Source of the DNA: CAVPCY01 sp963702525
GTDB lineage: Bacteria > Actinomycetota > Coriobacteriia > Anaerosomatales > PHET01
Assembly (NCBI GenBank): GCA_963702525.1
Contig: CAVPCY010000025.1
Location: 40,765 to 104,764 of the forward strand
Reading direction: 5' to 3'
DNA length: 64,000 nt
The notes under the pieces were generated by a model. The model had not been told where the DNA came from, did no database searches, and saw only the letters and a list, made by a program, of their open reading frames with translations. This document shows, piece by piece, positions 1 to 8,726 of the stretch. Each line of letters begins with the position of its first letter. Position 1 is the stretch's first letter. A program made the position numbers and the translations under genes.

Positions 1-4
1 GGAC

Positions 5-226
5 ATGGCGGTCAAGGAGATCGACGCAACAGGGCTCAAGTGCCCGCAGCCCATCCTCAAGGTGACCATCGCGATGCCTGAGATGCACGCGGGTGACATG
101 CTTGAGGTCAAGGCGGACTGCGATTCGTTCGACGAGGACATCCGCAAGTGGTGCGAGCGCATGAACAAGACACTGCTCGCGGTGGCTCGCGATGGCGACC
201 TCGTCACCGCGCAGATCCAGTTCTAG
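5..226 (+). CDS. TusA/SirA-family sulfur carrier protein
   Basis: Complete 73-residue protein with the TusA signature CPQPILK at about residues 13-19; the first Cys is the persulfide-carrying residue in the family. Family members relay sulfur (or selenium, in YedF-like members) from a cysteine desulfurase to acceptors in tRNA thiolation, Mo-cofactor or dissimilatory sulfur metabolism. It starts 5 bases into the window, so its upstream partners are not visible. It is followed by a hydrogenase maturation protease and a class V aminotransferase, which makes cofactor or chalcogen transfer the likeliest setting. The family is clear; the acceptor is unknown. Confidence 0.88.
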   Translation: MAVKEIDATGLKCPQPILKVTIAMPEMHAGDMLEVKADCDSFDEDIRKWCERMNKTLLAVARDGDLVTAQIQF

Positions 227-269
227 CGGGCCGAGAGCCCACCACGCGGAGAGGCAGGGCGCAACGCCC

Positions 270-761
270 ATGGCCGGCGAAGCGCCACAGCAGCGCAAGG
301 TGCTGCTACTCGGCATCGGCAACACGGTGCTCACCGACGACGGCATCGGCATTCATGCCGTCCGGCTGGTGCGCGAACGCGCCCAGACCGCGGGGCTATC
401 CGTCGAAGAGGCCGAGGTCGCCGGCTTCGCGCTGCTCGACGTGCTCGAGGGCTTCGATGCCGTGGTGGTAGTCGACGCCGTCAAGCTGGCGGACACGGCC
501 GTCGGCCAGGTCGTCGTCGTCGACGCCGACACGATGCCGCCTTCGCTGCACCTGGTCGCCGGCCACCAGGTCGATCTGCCCACAGCTCTCGCGCTCGGCC
601 GACAGTCCGGCATCCACATGCCGGCCGAGGCCACCGTGGTGGGAGTGCAGATCGACGACGACCGCAACTTCGGCACCGAGCCGACCGCGCCGGTCGCCGC
701 CGCGGCCCCTGAAGCGGCCGAGCTCGCGCTTCGCCTTGCGCTCGACTTCGCCGGGGTCTAG
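270..761 (+). CDS. Hydrogenase maturation protease (HyaD/HycI/HoxM family)
   Basis: About 163 residues from the ATG at 270. The N-terminal GIGNTVLTDDGIGIHAV matches the family GxGN-DDGxG block, followed by a V-D-A strand and a His in AGHQVDLP that corresponds to the nickel-sensing His. These endopeptidases cut the C-terminal tail of the NiFe-hydrogenase large subunit after nickel insertion. This implies NiFe-hydrogenase genes elsewhere, probably just upstream of the window. It follows tusA by 43 bases on the same strand. Sequence upstream of 270 stays open in frame but is rich in Arg/Pro and lacks family features, so the internal ATG is preferred. Confidence 0.85.
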   Translation: MAGEAPQQRKVLLLGIGNTVLTDDGIGIHAVRLVRERAQTAGLSVEEAEVAGFALLDVLEGFDAVVVVDAVKLADTAVGQVVVVDADTMPPSLHLVAGHQVDLPTALALGRQSGIHMPAEATVVGVQIDDDRNFGTEPTAPVAAAAPEAAELALRLALDFAGV

Positions 762-843
762 ACTCTCGCCGCGCCGCCACCCGCTTCTCGGCCATGCGGC
801 GCCAGGACCGTCTCACCGCCTGCTGCAAGGAGCGCCCCGTCCG

Positions 844-2280
844 ATGACCGATCACGTCTCAGCTGCATTCGCCCGCTTCACCGCCGATCATCCCGAGTAC
901 GCCGCTTCCGGCGACGTCGATTCGCTTCGGGCCCGCGACTACCCGCGCCTCGACCGGCTCGGCCACGTCTACCTCGACTACACCGGCGGCGGGCTCTACG
1001 CCGAGTCGCAGATCCGAGCGCACGGCGAGCTGCTCGCCTCCGGCGTGTTCGGCAACCCGCATTCGCACAATCCCACTTCGCTTGCGAGCACGGAGCTGGT
1101 GGAGGCCGCTCGCGCCGCGGTGCGGCGCTACTTCAACGCACCCGAGGACGAGTACGAGGTGGTCTTCACCGCGAACGCGAGCGGCGCACTCAAGCTGGTG
1201 GGCGAGTCGTACCCGTTCGGTGACGGCGACACCTACCTGCTGTCCTACGACAACCACAACTCCGTGAACGGCGTGCGGGAGTTCGCACGGCGGCGGGGGG
1301 CGTGCGTGAAGTACGTTCCCGTGCGAAAGCCGCACCTTCGCCTGGACGAGACGCTCGTGAGACGCGCCTTGGCCGAGACCACCCCGGGCGCGAACCACTT
1401 GTTCGCCTACCCCGCGCAGTCGAACTTCAGCGGCGTGCAGCACCCGCTCGAATGGGTCGCCGAGGCGCAGGCACTGGGCTGGGACGTGATCTTGGACTGC
1501 GCCGCGTTCGCGCCTACCAACCGGCTCGACCTCTCGGCGATCCGCCCCGACTTCGTGCCGCTGAGCTTCTACAAGATGTTCGGCTACCCCACCGGTGCAG
1601 GTGCGCTCATCGTGCGCAGAGACAAGCTCGCCAAGCTGGTCAGGCCGTGGTTCGCGGGCGGCACGATCACGCTCGCCTCGGTTCAGGGCGAGGGGTGGCA
1701 CCACCTCGCGCCCGGCGCGACCGGCTACGAGGACGGCACCGTCGACTACCTCGGGCTGCCCGCGCTCACGATCGGCCTCGAGCACGTCGAGCGTGTCGGG
1801 ATCGACACGATCCACAACCGTGTGAGCGCGCTCGCCGACTGGCTTCTGGGCAGGATGCGGACGATGACGCACAGCAACGGAGCGCCGCTCTTCCGGGTCT
1901 TCGGCCCCGACACCATGGACCGCCGAGGAGCCACGATCGCGTTCTACCTGCTCGACCCGGAAGGCGCCGTCTTCAAGGTCGAGCGCGTCGAAGAGCTTGC
2001 CGGGGAGCAGCTCATATCGGTACGGACCGGGTGCTTCTGCAACCCGGGGGACGGCGAGGTCGCCCACGACATCACCCGCGACGACATGGCGGAGTGCTTC
2101 GACGAAGCCGCGATCCCCGTGACGCTCGCACAGTGCCAGCGCATCATCGAGGACACCACCGGCAAGGTGCCCAACACGATCCGCGTCTCGCTGGGAATCG
2201 CCTCGGACTTCGCCGACGTCGAGAGGTTCGTCGAGTTCTGCCGAGGATTCGTGGACCGGGACGCCTCCGAACCGCTCTAG
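844..2280 (+). CDS. Class V PLP-dependent aminotransferase (cysteine desulfurase / MOCS-like)
   Basis: About 478 residues, fold type I. The PLP lysine lies in SFYKMFGYPTGAGALIVR (about residue 245); upstream, GNPHSHNPTS and DCAAFAPTN are the cofactor-binding blocks. A C-terminal TGCFCNPGDGE resembles the Cys loop of molybdenum-cofactor sulfurases and SufS-like enzymes, so sulfur or selenium mobilisation from (seleno)cysteine is plausible. The ATG at 844 fits the family start. Placement after tusA and a hydrogenase protease suggests a donor-carrier pair. The substrate is not proven; a kynureninase-like or other class V activity remains possible. Confidence 0.8.
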   Translation: MTDHVSAAFARFTADHPEYAASGDVDSLRARDYPRLDRLGHVYLDYTGGGLYAESQIRAHGELLASGVFGNPHSHNPTSLASTELVEAARAAVRRYFNAPEDEYEVVFTANASGALKLVGESYPFGDGDTYLLSYDNHNSVNGVREFARRRGACVKYVPVRKPHLRLDETLVRRALAETTPGANHLFAYPAQSNFSGVQHPLEWVAEAQALGWDVILDCAAFAPTNRLDLSAIRPDFVPLSFYKMFGYPTGAGALIVRRDKLAKLVRPWFAGGTITLASVQGEGWHHLAPGATGYEDGTVDYLGLPALTIGLEHVERVGIDTIHNRVSALADWLLGRMRTMTHSNGAPLFRVFGPDTMDRRGATIAFYLLDPEGAVFKVERVEELAGEQLISVRTGCFCNPGDGEVAHDITRDDMAECFDEAAIPVTLAQCQRIIEDTTGKVPNTIRVSLGIASDFADVERFVEFCRGFVDRDASEPL

Positions 2281-2289
2281 CGCGCCCGC

Positions 2290-3219
2290 CTAGAGCGCTG
2301 CCGCGATCTGTGCCGCTAGGCGGACGTTGTTGTAGACGAGTTGCTTGTTCGCTTCCTCGGTCACGCCCTCGGAGAGCGTGTGCAGCCGTGCGAGCAGGAA
2401 CGGCGTGACGTCCTTGCCGTGCACGCCGGCGGCGGCCGCCTCGGTGAGCGCCATCTGCGTCCAACCGTCGAGCACATCGGGATCGATCTCGTGCTCCTCG
2501 GGAATCGGGTTCGCGACAACGACTCCGCCCGACAGCCCCAGATCTGCTCGAGCTCGCAGCACCGCTGCCAGGTCCTCGGCGGAGTCCATGCATGCATCCG
2601 TCCGATGCCCGCTGGTGCGGGTGTAGAACGCGGGGAACTCGGCTGTCCGGTAGCCCAGCACCGGCACGCCGTGGGTCTCGAGCACCTCGAGTGTGAGACC
2701 GATGTCGAGGATCGACTTCGCGCCCGCGCATACCACGCACATCTGTGTGCGCGCGAGCTCGAGCAGGTCGGCCGATATGTCGAACGTCTGCGACGCACCT
2801 CTGTGCACGCCGCCGATGCCGCCCGTCGCCAGCACGCGGATGCCCGCAAGCGCGGCGAGCACCATCGTGCCCGCCACCGTTGTCGCGCCGTCGTCACCAC
2901 GCGCCGCGAGCACGCCGATGTCGCGCCGTGACGCCTTCGCGATACCTAGTGGTCCGGCGGTCGCGAGGTGTTCGATCTGCTCGGCGGACAGCCCGATCGT
3001 AGGCCGACCCCCGATGATCGCGATCGTCGCCGGCACCGCACCCGCTTCGCGTGCGGTCCTCTCGGTCTCCAGCGCGCATTCGATGTTGGACGGGTACGGG
3101 AACCCGTGGCTGATGATGGTCGACTCCAGCGCGACGACCGGACGGCCCGCCTCGAGCGCGTCGGCAACCTCCGGCGCGATGTCGAGGTGTGGGTTCGTCC
3201 CAGCGTGACTCGCGGTCAT
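2290..3219 (-). CDS. psuG: Pseudouridine-5'-phosphate glycosidase PsuG
   Basis: 309 residues. Family blocks are clear: VVALESTIISHGFPYPSN near the N terminus, TTVAGTMVLA and ATGGIGGVHRGA in the middle, and a C-terminal GKDVTPFLL. PsuG splits pseudouridine 5'-phosphate reversibly into ribose 5-phosphate and uracil. Its ATG overlaps the TGA of the upstream kinase by 4 bases (ATGA), so the two form a translationally coupled psuK-psuG operon for salvage of pseudouridine from RNA turnover. No frameshift. Confidence 0.95.
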   Translation of the reverse strand: MTASHAGTNPHLDIAPEVADALEAGRPVVALESTIISHGFPYPSNIECALETERTAREAGAVPATIAIIGGRPTIGLSAEQIEHLATAGPLGIAKASRRDIGVLAARGDDGATTVAGTMVLAALAGIRVLATGGIGGVHRGASQTFDISADLLELARTQMCVVCAGAKSILDIGLTLEVLETHGVPVLGYRTAEFPAFYTRTSGHRTDACMDSAEDLAAVLRARADLGLSGGVVVANPIPEEHEIDPDVLDGWTQMALTEAAAAGVHGKDVTPFLLARLHTLSEGVTEEANKQLVYNNVRLAAQIAAAL

Positions 3220-4160
3220 GTGCCCAACTCCTCCATCGCTTCGAGCACCGCGGTGCGGCTGACGTGCTCGCTGACCGTCCGCTCGCTCGCGAGGGCCAGC
3301 CCCGCAAGCGCGCTGCCGAAGCGGGCGCACTCCTCGATGCCCATGCCCTCGAGCATCGATGCCGCCACGCCCGCCGAGAACGCGTCACCCGCACCGGTCG
3401 CGTTGGCCACGTCGTTCGTGGGCGGCGCCAGCCAGCCCCGCTCGTCCGCGCTTGCGTAGTGGACCCCGCTCGTGCCGGCTGTGATGAACGCCCACTGCAC
3501 ACCTGCTTCGAGCAGCTTCTCGGCTGCGTAGGCGACCTGCGCCTCGCTTACGGGTTCCGGCGTGCCGAGAAGCCCGGCCGCCTCGGCGGCGTTGCACTTG
3601 AGCGCCGCAACGCGCGGCAGGATACCGCGGGCCCTAGGGGCCTTGGCCACCGACACCGGGTCCAGGACGAGTGGCGCGCTGGCCACCTCTGCGACCCACA
3701 AGAGAGACTCGACAGACAGGTTCGCATCGACGACCACGAGCGCCGCGTTCTCGAAGACCTCGCGCCGCTCGCCGAGCGCTTCGGGAGTGATGCGCTCCAG
3801 CGCCCGCATGTCGTTGAGCGCCACTTCCATCTCGCCGTTCTCATCCAGGATCGCCAGGTAGGTCGAGCCCGGAAGGTCGGGCACCGCGATGGCGTGCGCG
3901 AGCCCGACGCCCGCCCAGATGCACTCCTCGGATAGCTCGCGCGCTCCATGGTCGCCACCGATCGCGGTCACAAGCTCGGTCTCGATGCCCAGGCGAGCCA
4001 GGTTCTCGGCGATGTTTCGACCTACGCCGCCGGGGCTCCACTGCACCGAGCCGGGGTTGGAGTCGTGTGCGACGAGCGACGCGAACGGATGCCCGACGAT
4101 GTCGGTGTTCGCGCCGCCCACCACCACGACGTACACGCTGGCCCGCGGACGCTCGACCAC
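3216..4160 (-). CDS. psuK: PfkB-family carbohydrate kinase, probable pseudouridine kinase PsuK
   Basis: 314 residues with a GTG start at 4160. The N-terminal GGANTDIVG and PGGVGRNIAENLARLG match PfkB signature 1, and the C-terminal NATGAGDAFSAG is signature 2 with the catalytic Asp. Alone the sequence only says ribokinase-like sugar kinase. The 4-base overlap with psuG makes phosphorylation of pseudouridine to its 5'-phosphate the obvious role. Intact. Confidence 0.9.
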   Translation of the reverse strand: MVERPRASVYVVVVGGANTDIVGHPFASLVAHDSNPGSVQWSPGGVGRNIAENLARLGIETELVTAIGGDHGARELSEECIWAGVGLAHAIAVPDLPGSTYLAILDENGEMEVALNDMRALERITPEALGERREVFENAALVVVDANLSVESLLWVAEVASAPLVLDPVSVAKAPRARGILPRVAALKCNAAEAAGLLGTPEPVSEAQVAYAAEKLLEAGVQWAFITAGTSGVHYASADERGWLAPPTNDVANATGAGDAFSAGVAASMLEGMGIEECARFGSALAGLALASERTVSEHVSRTAVLEAMEELGT

Positions 4161-4221
4161 GTCTGGGCACTCCTCGGTAGCGACTCGGGCGATACCGCCC
4201 GCCTTGGGCTACATACCCGCT

Positions 4222-4536
4222 TCAGGCACCCGTGGGAACCGCAGGGCCGGGAGCCGGGGCCGAGGGCATGGCTCCCGGCTCGGCCGCCGAGCCGCGCTCG
4301 ACCTTGCGGAAGACCATGAAGAAGTAGAAGACGCACGCCAGCTGGAACACGAGCATCACCACGATCCACAGCACCTTCTCGTTGCTGCTCGCCGAGGGGT
4401 ACTCGTGGTCGCGCCGAAGCACTGAGTCGATGAGCATCCACAACCAGAACAGGGGGAAGAGCACTCCTACAACGATCCAGAACCCTATCTGAGCGGCAAG
4501 GCCCAGTGCCAGCACGCCTGCAACGAACTCGAACAT
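4222..4536 (-). CDS. Small membrane protein with PLD-nuclease N-terminal-like (PLDc_N) domain
   Basis: 104 residues from the ATG at 4536, chosen because AAGGGA lies about 8 bases upstream; another in-frame ATG at 4554 has no such site. Two hydrophobic segments (residues about 8-30 and 45-68) flank LFWLWMLIDSVLRR and end in a charged FRKVE stretch, the layout of the PLDc_N two-helix domain. The tail is Ala/Pro-rich. It is a stand-alone domain without phospholipase motifs, so no enzymatic role can be claimed. Confidence 0.65.
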   Translation of the reverse strand: MFEFVAGVLALGLAAQIGFWIVVGVLFPLFWLWMLIDSVLRRDHEYPSASSNEKVLWIVVMLVFQLACVFYFFMVFRKVERGSAAEPGAMPSAPAPGPAVPTGA

Positions 4537-4585
4537 CTCACACCGTCCCTTCATGCGCGGAGCTCCGCGCGGTCGTCTTGATTCA

Positions 4586-4626
4586 CCGGTGGCCCGTGCG
4601 GCTTGGCTGCCGCGACGGGCCACCGG
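4586..4626 (-). terminator. Hairpin terminator between minus-strand genes
   Basis: Perfect 12-bp inverted repeat CCGGTGGCCCGT / ACGGGCCACCGG with a 17-base loop, just downstream of the envelope lipoprotein gene (stop at 4636) and upstream of the PLDc_N gene. It lacks a strong U tract, which is common for actinobacterial terminators. Confidence 0.6.
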
Positions 4627-4635
4627 GGGTTGTCG

Positions 4636-5379
4636 TTACTCTTGCTCCACCGTGACCTCGCCCACGCCGCGTTGGATTCGCAGCTCGATCTTCACGGTCG
4701 CGGTGTCCCACGCGTCGTTGACGAAACCGTCGCCGTCCGCCGAGAACCCATCGACGTTGAAGTCACCGACCCCGTCCTGCATCCCCGTGATCCGCACGCC
4801 CACGTCCTTCGGCACCTTGACGGTGAGCTCACCTACGCCCGCCTCGATCTCGGCGCTCACGTCGGCCGTGCGCTCGCCGGTCAGGTCGACCCTCGTCTCT
4901 CCCGCGCCGGTGAGAACGTGAAGCTCGCGCACGTCCACCTCGGACAGGTCGACCGTGCTGTCGCCCGCACCGAACTCGACGTCGAGATCGACCGGAACAC
5001 CCGAGGCGAGCTTCACGTCCCACACGTTGCGCATGTCGCCCATGAAGTCGAAGCCCTCGACGTTTGGCTGGGTGACACGCAGCACGCCGGACGTGCCTTC
5101 GACCGAGTACTGCACCTCCGGCAGCCAGGTGCGCGGAGAGGCCTCGAACTCCGCATCCATGGCGCCGGTAGCACCGCCGGCGAGCTTGAACTCCCCGGCC
5201 GCCATCCTCATGCGTGCGTCGAGCTTCTCGGCGCCGTCCAGTGCCACGGACTTCGTCGCCCTCTCGAGCCCCGCGGGGCCCTCCACATCCTCCAGCCGCA
5301 CCCGCCGGCACCCGGTCGACCCAACCGTGGCGACCAGGGCCACCGCGAGCAGCAGCAGGACCGCTCTCCTGTGCGTCAT
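4636..5379 (-). CDS. Lipoprotein with toast-rack / LiaF-like beta domain
   Basis: 247 residues. It has a hydrophobic signal segment and a lipobox-like GSTGC at about residue 24. The rest is beta-rich with repeated V-x-G-x-G-x-x-V strands (GAGDSTVDLS, GAGETRVDL, GVGELTVKV, GVGDFNVDG, GVGEVTVEQ), the right-handed stack seen in DUF2154/DUF4097 and LiaF C-terminal domains. Its ATG overlaps the stop of the upstream membrane gene by one base (TGATG), so it belongs to the PadR operon. A role in envelope stress sensing is inferred from the domain and context only. Confidence 0.65.
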   Translation of the reverse strand: MTHRRAVLLLLAVALVATVGSTGCRRVRLEDVEGPAGLERATKSVALDGAEKLDARMRMAAGEFKLAGGATGAMDAEFEASPRTWLPEVQYSVEGTSGVLRVTQPNVEGFDFMGDMRNVWDVKLASGVPVDLDVEFGAGDSTVDLSEVDVRELHVLTGAGETRVDLTGERTADVSAEIEAGVGELTVKVPKDVGVRITGMQDGVGDFNVDGFSADGDGFVNDAWDTATVKIELRIQRGVGEVTVEQE

Positions 5380-6285
5380 CACAACTCGCCCCCTTCGGTG
5401 CCCGCGCGCCCCACGAGCATCACCTTCGCGTACTGGCCGTGCAGAAACCCGATGCCCTTGGCGATCCACAGCGTGATGAAGAACCCGACCACGCCGGCGG
5501 CCACGAGCAGCGGATACGCCCAGCCCTCGATGTAGTAGCCGTACATGCCCGTGCGGATCAGCGGCCCGCTCGCCAGCTCCTGCGCGAACGGCAGCGCGAT
5601 CAGCGACGCCGAGGTCGCGAGACCGGTGACCATGATCGTGAAGTACGTGATGCCCAGCGGCAGCTGCAGCAGCATGTAGAGCATCGTCGTCCACGTGCGG
5701 CCGTCGGTGAGCCAGCTCTTGATGCGCTCCCACACGGTTCCCTGCGAGCCCGCCATCACGCGCGGCCGTCGTGGGCATCCGCTCGCCGAGAAGCCCTTCG
5801 ACGATGCGCCCCTCGGCAAGTGAGACCGCACGCACGACGGCGATCGTGAGCAGCGCCATCGGAATGCCGACGATCAGCACGAGCGTTCCCAACGTCACCG
5901 ACACGCCTGTCACGACGATGGTGAAGTAGATGATGCCGGTCAGAAGCGCGAGCATCAGGTAGAAGAACGCTCCCCACGCCTGCGGGTCGGCGATCACGCC
6001 GAAGAACCGCGCGAACGGGTTGCCCGAGCGCTTCGCTGCCGGCTTGGGGCCGCGAAGTGCCTTCGCCACCGTGTGCTCGGCGTCGCGGTACGCCGCCGCG
6101 ACCTCCTCCGGAGTGCCGTACGCCTCGATCGCCGCGTCGAACGCCTCGGGGTCGCCCTCGGCCTCGGCGTAGGCGCTGCGCAGGTACTCGTCGGCGTCGT
6201 AGAGCGCGTCTTGCACGAGTGCCGGGTCCGCCCCGGACAGGTGTCCTTTGAGTTCAGCGAGGTATCCCTCGACCGTCCTATCCAA
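5379..6285 (-). CDS. HAAS (DUF1700) plus sensor-type membrane protein, one frameshift
   Basis: Two frames join into one protein of about 302 residues. The N-terminal 60 residues (VEGYLAELKGHL...AYGTPEEVAAAYR) form a HAAS/DUF1700 signalling domain. Several membrane helices follow, each half carrying an F(Y)LML..LTGIIYFTIVVTG-type repeat, as in two-repeat sensor domains. The frame breaks near 5757-5775 between ERMPTTAAR and MAGSQGTVW. The TTG at 6285 is preferred because GGAGG lies 6 bases upstream; it overlaps the PadR stop by 8 bases. PadR-HAAS pairs are a known arrangement in which the regulator controls the membrane sensor. The break is probably a sequence error. Confidence 0.7.
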
Positions 6286-6643
6286 CGTTCCCCTCCAAAG
6301 TCGCATCCACGAAGTCGCGCGTGCGCGCCCAGTGGCTCTTCCATTCCGCCAGCACCGCGCGCCCTTGCTCGGTGATCTGGTAGTACTTGCGCGGTGGCCC
6401 CGACACGCTGGGCTCCACCACCGACGTCAGCAACCCGTTCTCTTCCATCGAGCGCAGAACCGGGTAGAGCGTCCCTTGCTTGATCGTCACGCTCCCTTGC
6501 CAGCCCCCCTCGATCCGCTTGGCGATCTGGTAGCCGTAGAGGGCTTCCGCCGAGCGATCGAGGATGGCCAGGAGCACGAGCGACACGGTCCCCGCATTCA
6601 GTTCCTTCTGGAACTTGCGAAGCAGCACCTCGTACTCGGACAC
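6278..6643 (-). CDS. PadR-family transcriptional regulator
   Basis: About 121 residues. The winged-helix core YGYQIAKRIE...TIKQGTLYPVLRSMEENGLL and the wing GPPRKYYQIT are typical PadR. The GTG at 6643 has AAAGGGGAGG 5 bases upstream; an in-frame ATG at 6688 is possible but has only a weak site. It heads an operon with the HAAS membrane protein and the beta-domain lipoprotein. A palindrome upstream at 6693-6707 is a candidate autoregulatory operator. Confidence 0.88.
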   Translation of the reverse strand: MSEYEVLLRKFQKELNAGTVSLVLLAILDRSAEALYGYQIAKRIEGGWQGSVTIKQGTLYPVLRSMEENGLLTSVVEPSVSGPPRKYYQITEQGRAVLAEWKSHWARTRDFVDATLEGNVG

Positions 6644-6692
6644 GGCCACCTCCCCTTTCACGTCCGCTTGTTGTGCGGTAGTAGGCATCTCT

Positions 6693-6707
6693 CACTAGTA
6701 CTAAGTG
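6693..6707. promoter_or_regulatory. Candidate PadR operator
   Basis: CACTAGTACTAAGTG is a near-perfect 15-bp palindrome about 50 bases upstream of the PadR GTG. A second ACTAGT lies at about 6744, in an AT-rich stretch unusual for this genome. PadR proteins commonly bind such sites and repress themselves. Confidence 0.5.
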
Positions 6708-6830
6708 CACAATACCCACATCTGCGACTACTGTAAACCCCACACTAGTAACAATCTCAGACTACTCTCGCGTCGGAGCCCCTAGCTGCCGAGAAACAAC
6801 TCAGGGAGCTGAGCGCGGACGGAGGGTTCG

Positions 6831-8000
6831 GTGTCAGCGGTCGTCTGGACGACAGCGGTGCTGTGCGTGCTCGCGCTTGCCGAGTGCGGGCTGTTCCTCG
6901 CGCGCGCCCGCCACATCCGGACACTCGCCCACCTGACCCCGCCCCACCCTCACCCGTGGCCGCGAGTGAGCGTGATCATGCCGGCACGCAACGAGGCCGG
7001 CACGATCGGTCCCGCCCTCGCGTCGCGCCTCGCCGACGACTACCCCGACCTCGAGCTGATCGTGGTCGACGACCGCTCCACAGACGGCACCGGTGAGGTT
7101 GCCCACTACATCGCAGCCGGGGACCCAAGGTTGCGCGTCCTGCGGGTGGACGTACTGCCGCCCGGTTGGCTGGGCAAGGTCCACGCGCTCCGTGCGGGAG
7201 AACAGGCGGCGACCGGTGATTGGCTGCTGTTCTCCGACGCCGACGTGCACGTGACGCCCGGGGCCTTGCGTCGCGCGATCGCCACGGCGGAGCACGACCG
7301 CCTCGACATGCTCGCGCTCGTCCCCGAGTACACCGCCTCGAGCCCGCTCGTGACGGTGATCTGGACGGTGTTCCTGCGCGCGATGGGAATCATGCTGTCG
7401 CCCGAGGCGATCCGCGACCCCGGCTCGAAACAGGCGCTGGGGTCGGGGGCGTTCAACCTGGTGCGACGCTCCGCGTACGAGCGCACGGCCGGCTTCGAGT
7501 GGCTGCGTCTCGAGACCGCCGACGACATTGGACTCGCTCTGCTCGTGAAGGGCGCGGGCGGGAGTCTCGAGGTCATGAACGGGCGTGGCAGCGCGTTCGT
7601 CGAGATCTACCCGACGATGAGCGACTTCATGCACGGGCTCGAGAAGAACGGCGGCACGACCGCGGCGCACCCCTGGCGGTTCACCTTCGGGATGATCGCG
7701 TTCCTGCTCGTCGACTGGTCGTGGCTCACCGCCCTCGGCGTGGGACTCTCGGCCGGGCCGGCGTGGCTCGCGACACTCGGATTGGCAACAGGCGTCGCCA
7801 TGACCTCGATCCATCTTGCCGCGTTGTGGTTCAACACGGGACGGATAGTGCCCGCACTTCTGTGGCCGATCGGCTCGGCGTTCTTCGCCTACGGCACCCT
7901 CAGGGCGACGTGGCTGGTGCGCGAGCGCGGCGGCGTGATGTGGCGCGGCACGTTCCACCCGCTTGCCGAGGTGCACCGGGCCCGCAAGTTCGAGTTCTAG
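6831..8000 (+). CDS. Family 2 glycosyltransferase (HpnB-like), membrane-anchored
   Basis: 389 residues; GTG start preceded by GGAGGG. An N-terminal helix (residues 4-24) precedes a GT-A domain: VSVIMPARNEAGTIG, VVDDRSTDGT (nucleotide-sugar Asp), LLFSDADVHV (DxD) and LETADDIGLA (base region). Three C-terminal helices follow. The arrangement resembles HpnB-type and carotenoid or glycolipid glycosyltransferases acting on a lipid acceptor at the inner face of the membrane. The acceptor is not identifiable. Intact. Confidence 0.8.
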   Translation: MSAVVWTTAVLCVLALAECGLFLARARHIRTLAHLTPPHPHPWPRVSVIMPARNEAGTIGPALASRLADDYPDLELIVVDDRSTDGTGEVAHYIAAGDPRLRVLRVDVLPPGWLGKVHALRAGEQAATGDWLLFSDADVHVTPGALRRAIATAEHDRLDMLALVPEYTASSPLVTVIWTVFLRAMGIMLSPEAIRDPGSKQALGSGAFNLVRRSAYERTAGFEWLRLETADDIGLALLVKGAGGSLEVMNGRGSAFVEIYPTMSDFMHGLEKNGGTTAAHPWRFTFGMIAFLLVDWSWLTALGVGLSAGPAWLATLGLATGVAMTSIHLAALWFNTGRIVPALLWPIGSAFFAYGTLRATWLVRERGGVMWRGTFHPLAEVHRARKFEF

Positions 8001-8096
8001 CCCGCCTCTCACCACCAGCGAAGGCCGCTCGCATCGCCCCCCGACTCGCCGCGCGCCTCCGCTCGCGCTACCCTTGTGCCAACCCAGGGGGAGGCC

Positions 8097-8660
8097 ATGG
8101 CACCGCAACGGACGATCCGCGTATGCACCACGGGGGCCGAGTGCACGGGCAAGAGTTCGCTCGCCCGCGACTTGGCGAACCGCTTCGAAGCACCGCTCGT
8201 CGAGGAGTACAACCGCGACTACTTCACCCGCAAGATGGCGACGGGGGACGCCACGGTCTTCGCGGGCGACCTCGTGCGCGTCATCGGAGAGCAGTCGCGC
8301 CGAGAGGACGTAGTCGCCGCGGAACACCCCGCCCTGATGATCTGCGACACCGACGTGTTCACGGTCGCGGTGTGGCACGAGCGCTACGTGGGCGGACGCA
8401 AGCGCGAGATCGACCTGCTCGCTGACTTGCGCCGCGAGGAGGGCGCTGGAATGGACCTCTACCTGCTGTGTTTCCCGGACTTCCCGTTCGTGCCCGACGA
8501 GATCCGCACGGGCGAGCCGCTGCGCACCTCGATGCAGTCGGTGTTCTCACAGCGCCTCGTCGAGAAAGGCTACCCCTTCGTCGAGCTGCACGGGCCACAC
8601 GAGGGCCGGCTCAACAAGGCCACCGCCGAGATCCAGCGGTTGCTTCTCGCACAGGAGTAG
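8097..8660 (+). CDS. NadR-like AAA/P-loop kinase (nicotinamide riboside kinase-like)
   Basis: 187 residues from the ATG at 8097, preceded by AGGGGGAGG. The Walker A TGAECTGKSSLA carries the TGxxxxGKS form of the NadR C-terminal kinase. VEEYNRDYF, CDTDVFTVAVWHERYVG and a DLYLLCFPDFPFVPDEIR segment match that family. It lacks the adenylyltransferase half of full NadR. A role in NAD salvage is inferred; related stand-alone AAA proteins may act on other nucleosides. Confidence 0.7.
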   Translation: MAPQRTIRVCTTGAECTGKSSLARDLANRFEAPLVEEYNRDYFTRKMATGDATVFAGDLVRVIGEQSRREDVVAAEHPALMICDTDVFTVAVWHERYVGGRKREIDLLADLRREEGAGMDLYLLCFPDFPFVPDEIRTGEPLRTSMQSVFSQRLVEKGYPFVELHGPHEGRLNKATAEIQRLLLAQE

Positions 8661-8726
8661 CCGCTCCACGCCACGGTGGCGCTGGGCTACACTGTCACGG
8701 TTCGTCCACCCGCCAAGGAGACTCGC

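Noticed and set aside
859..2067. 402-codon open frame antisense to the class V aminotransferase
   Set aside because: Typical GC-rich mirror frame without any domain; the opposite strand is clearly coding.
6834..8378. 514-codon open frame antisense to the glycosyltransferase
   Set aside because: Runs across two real plus-strand genes and has shadow composition.
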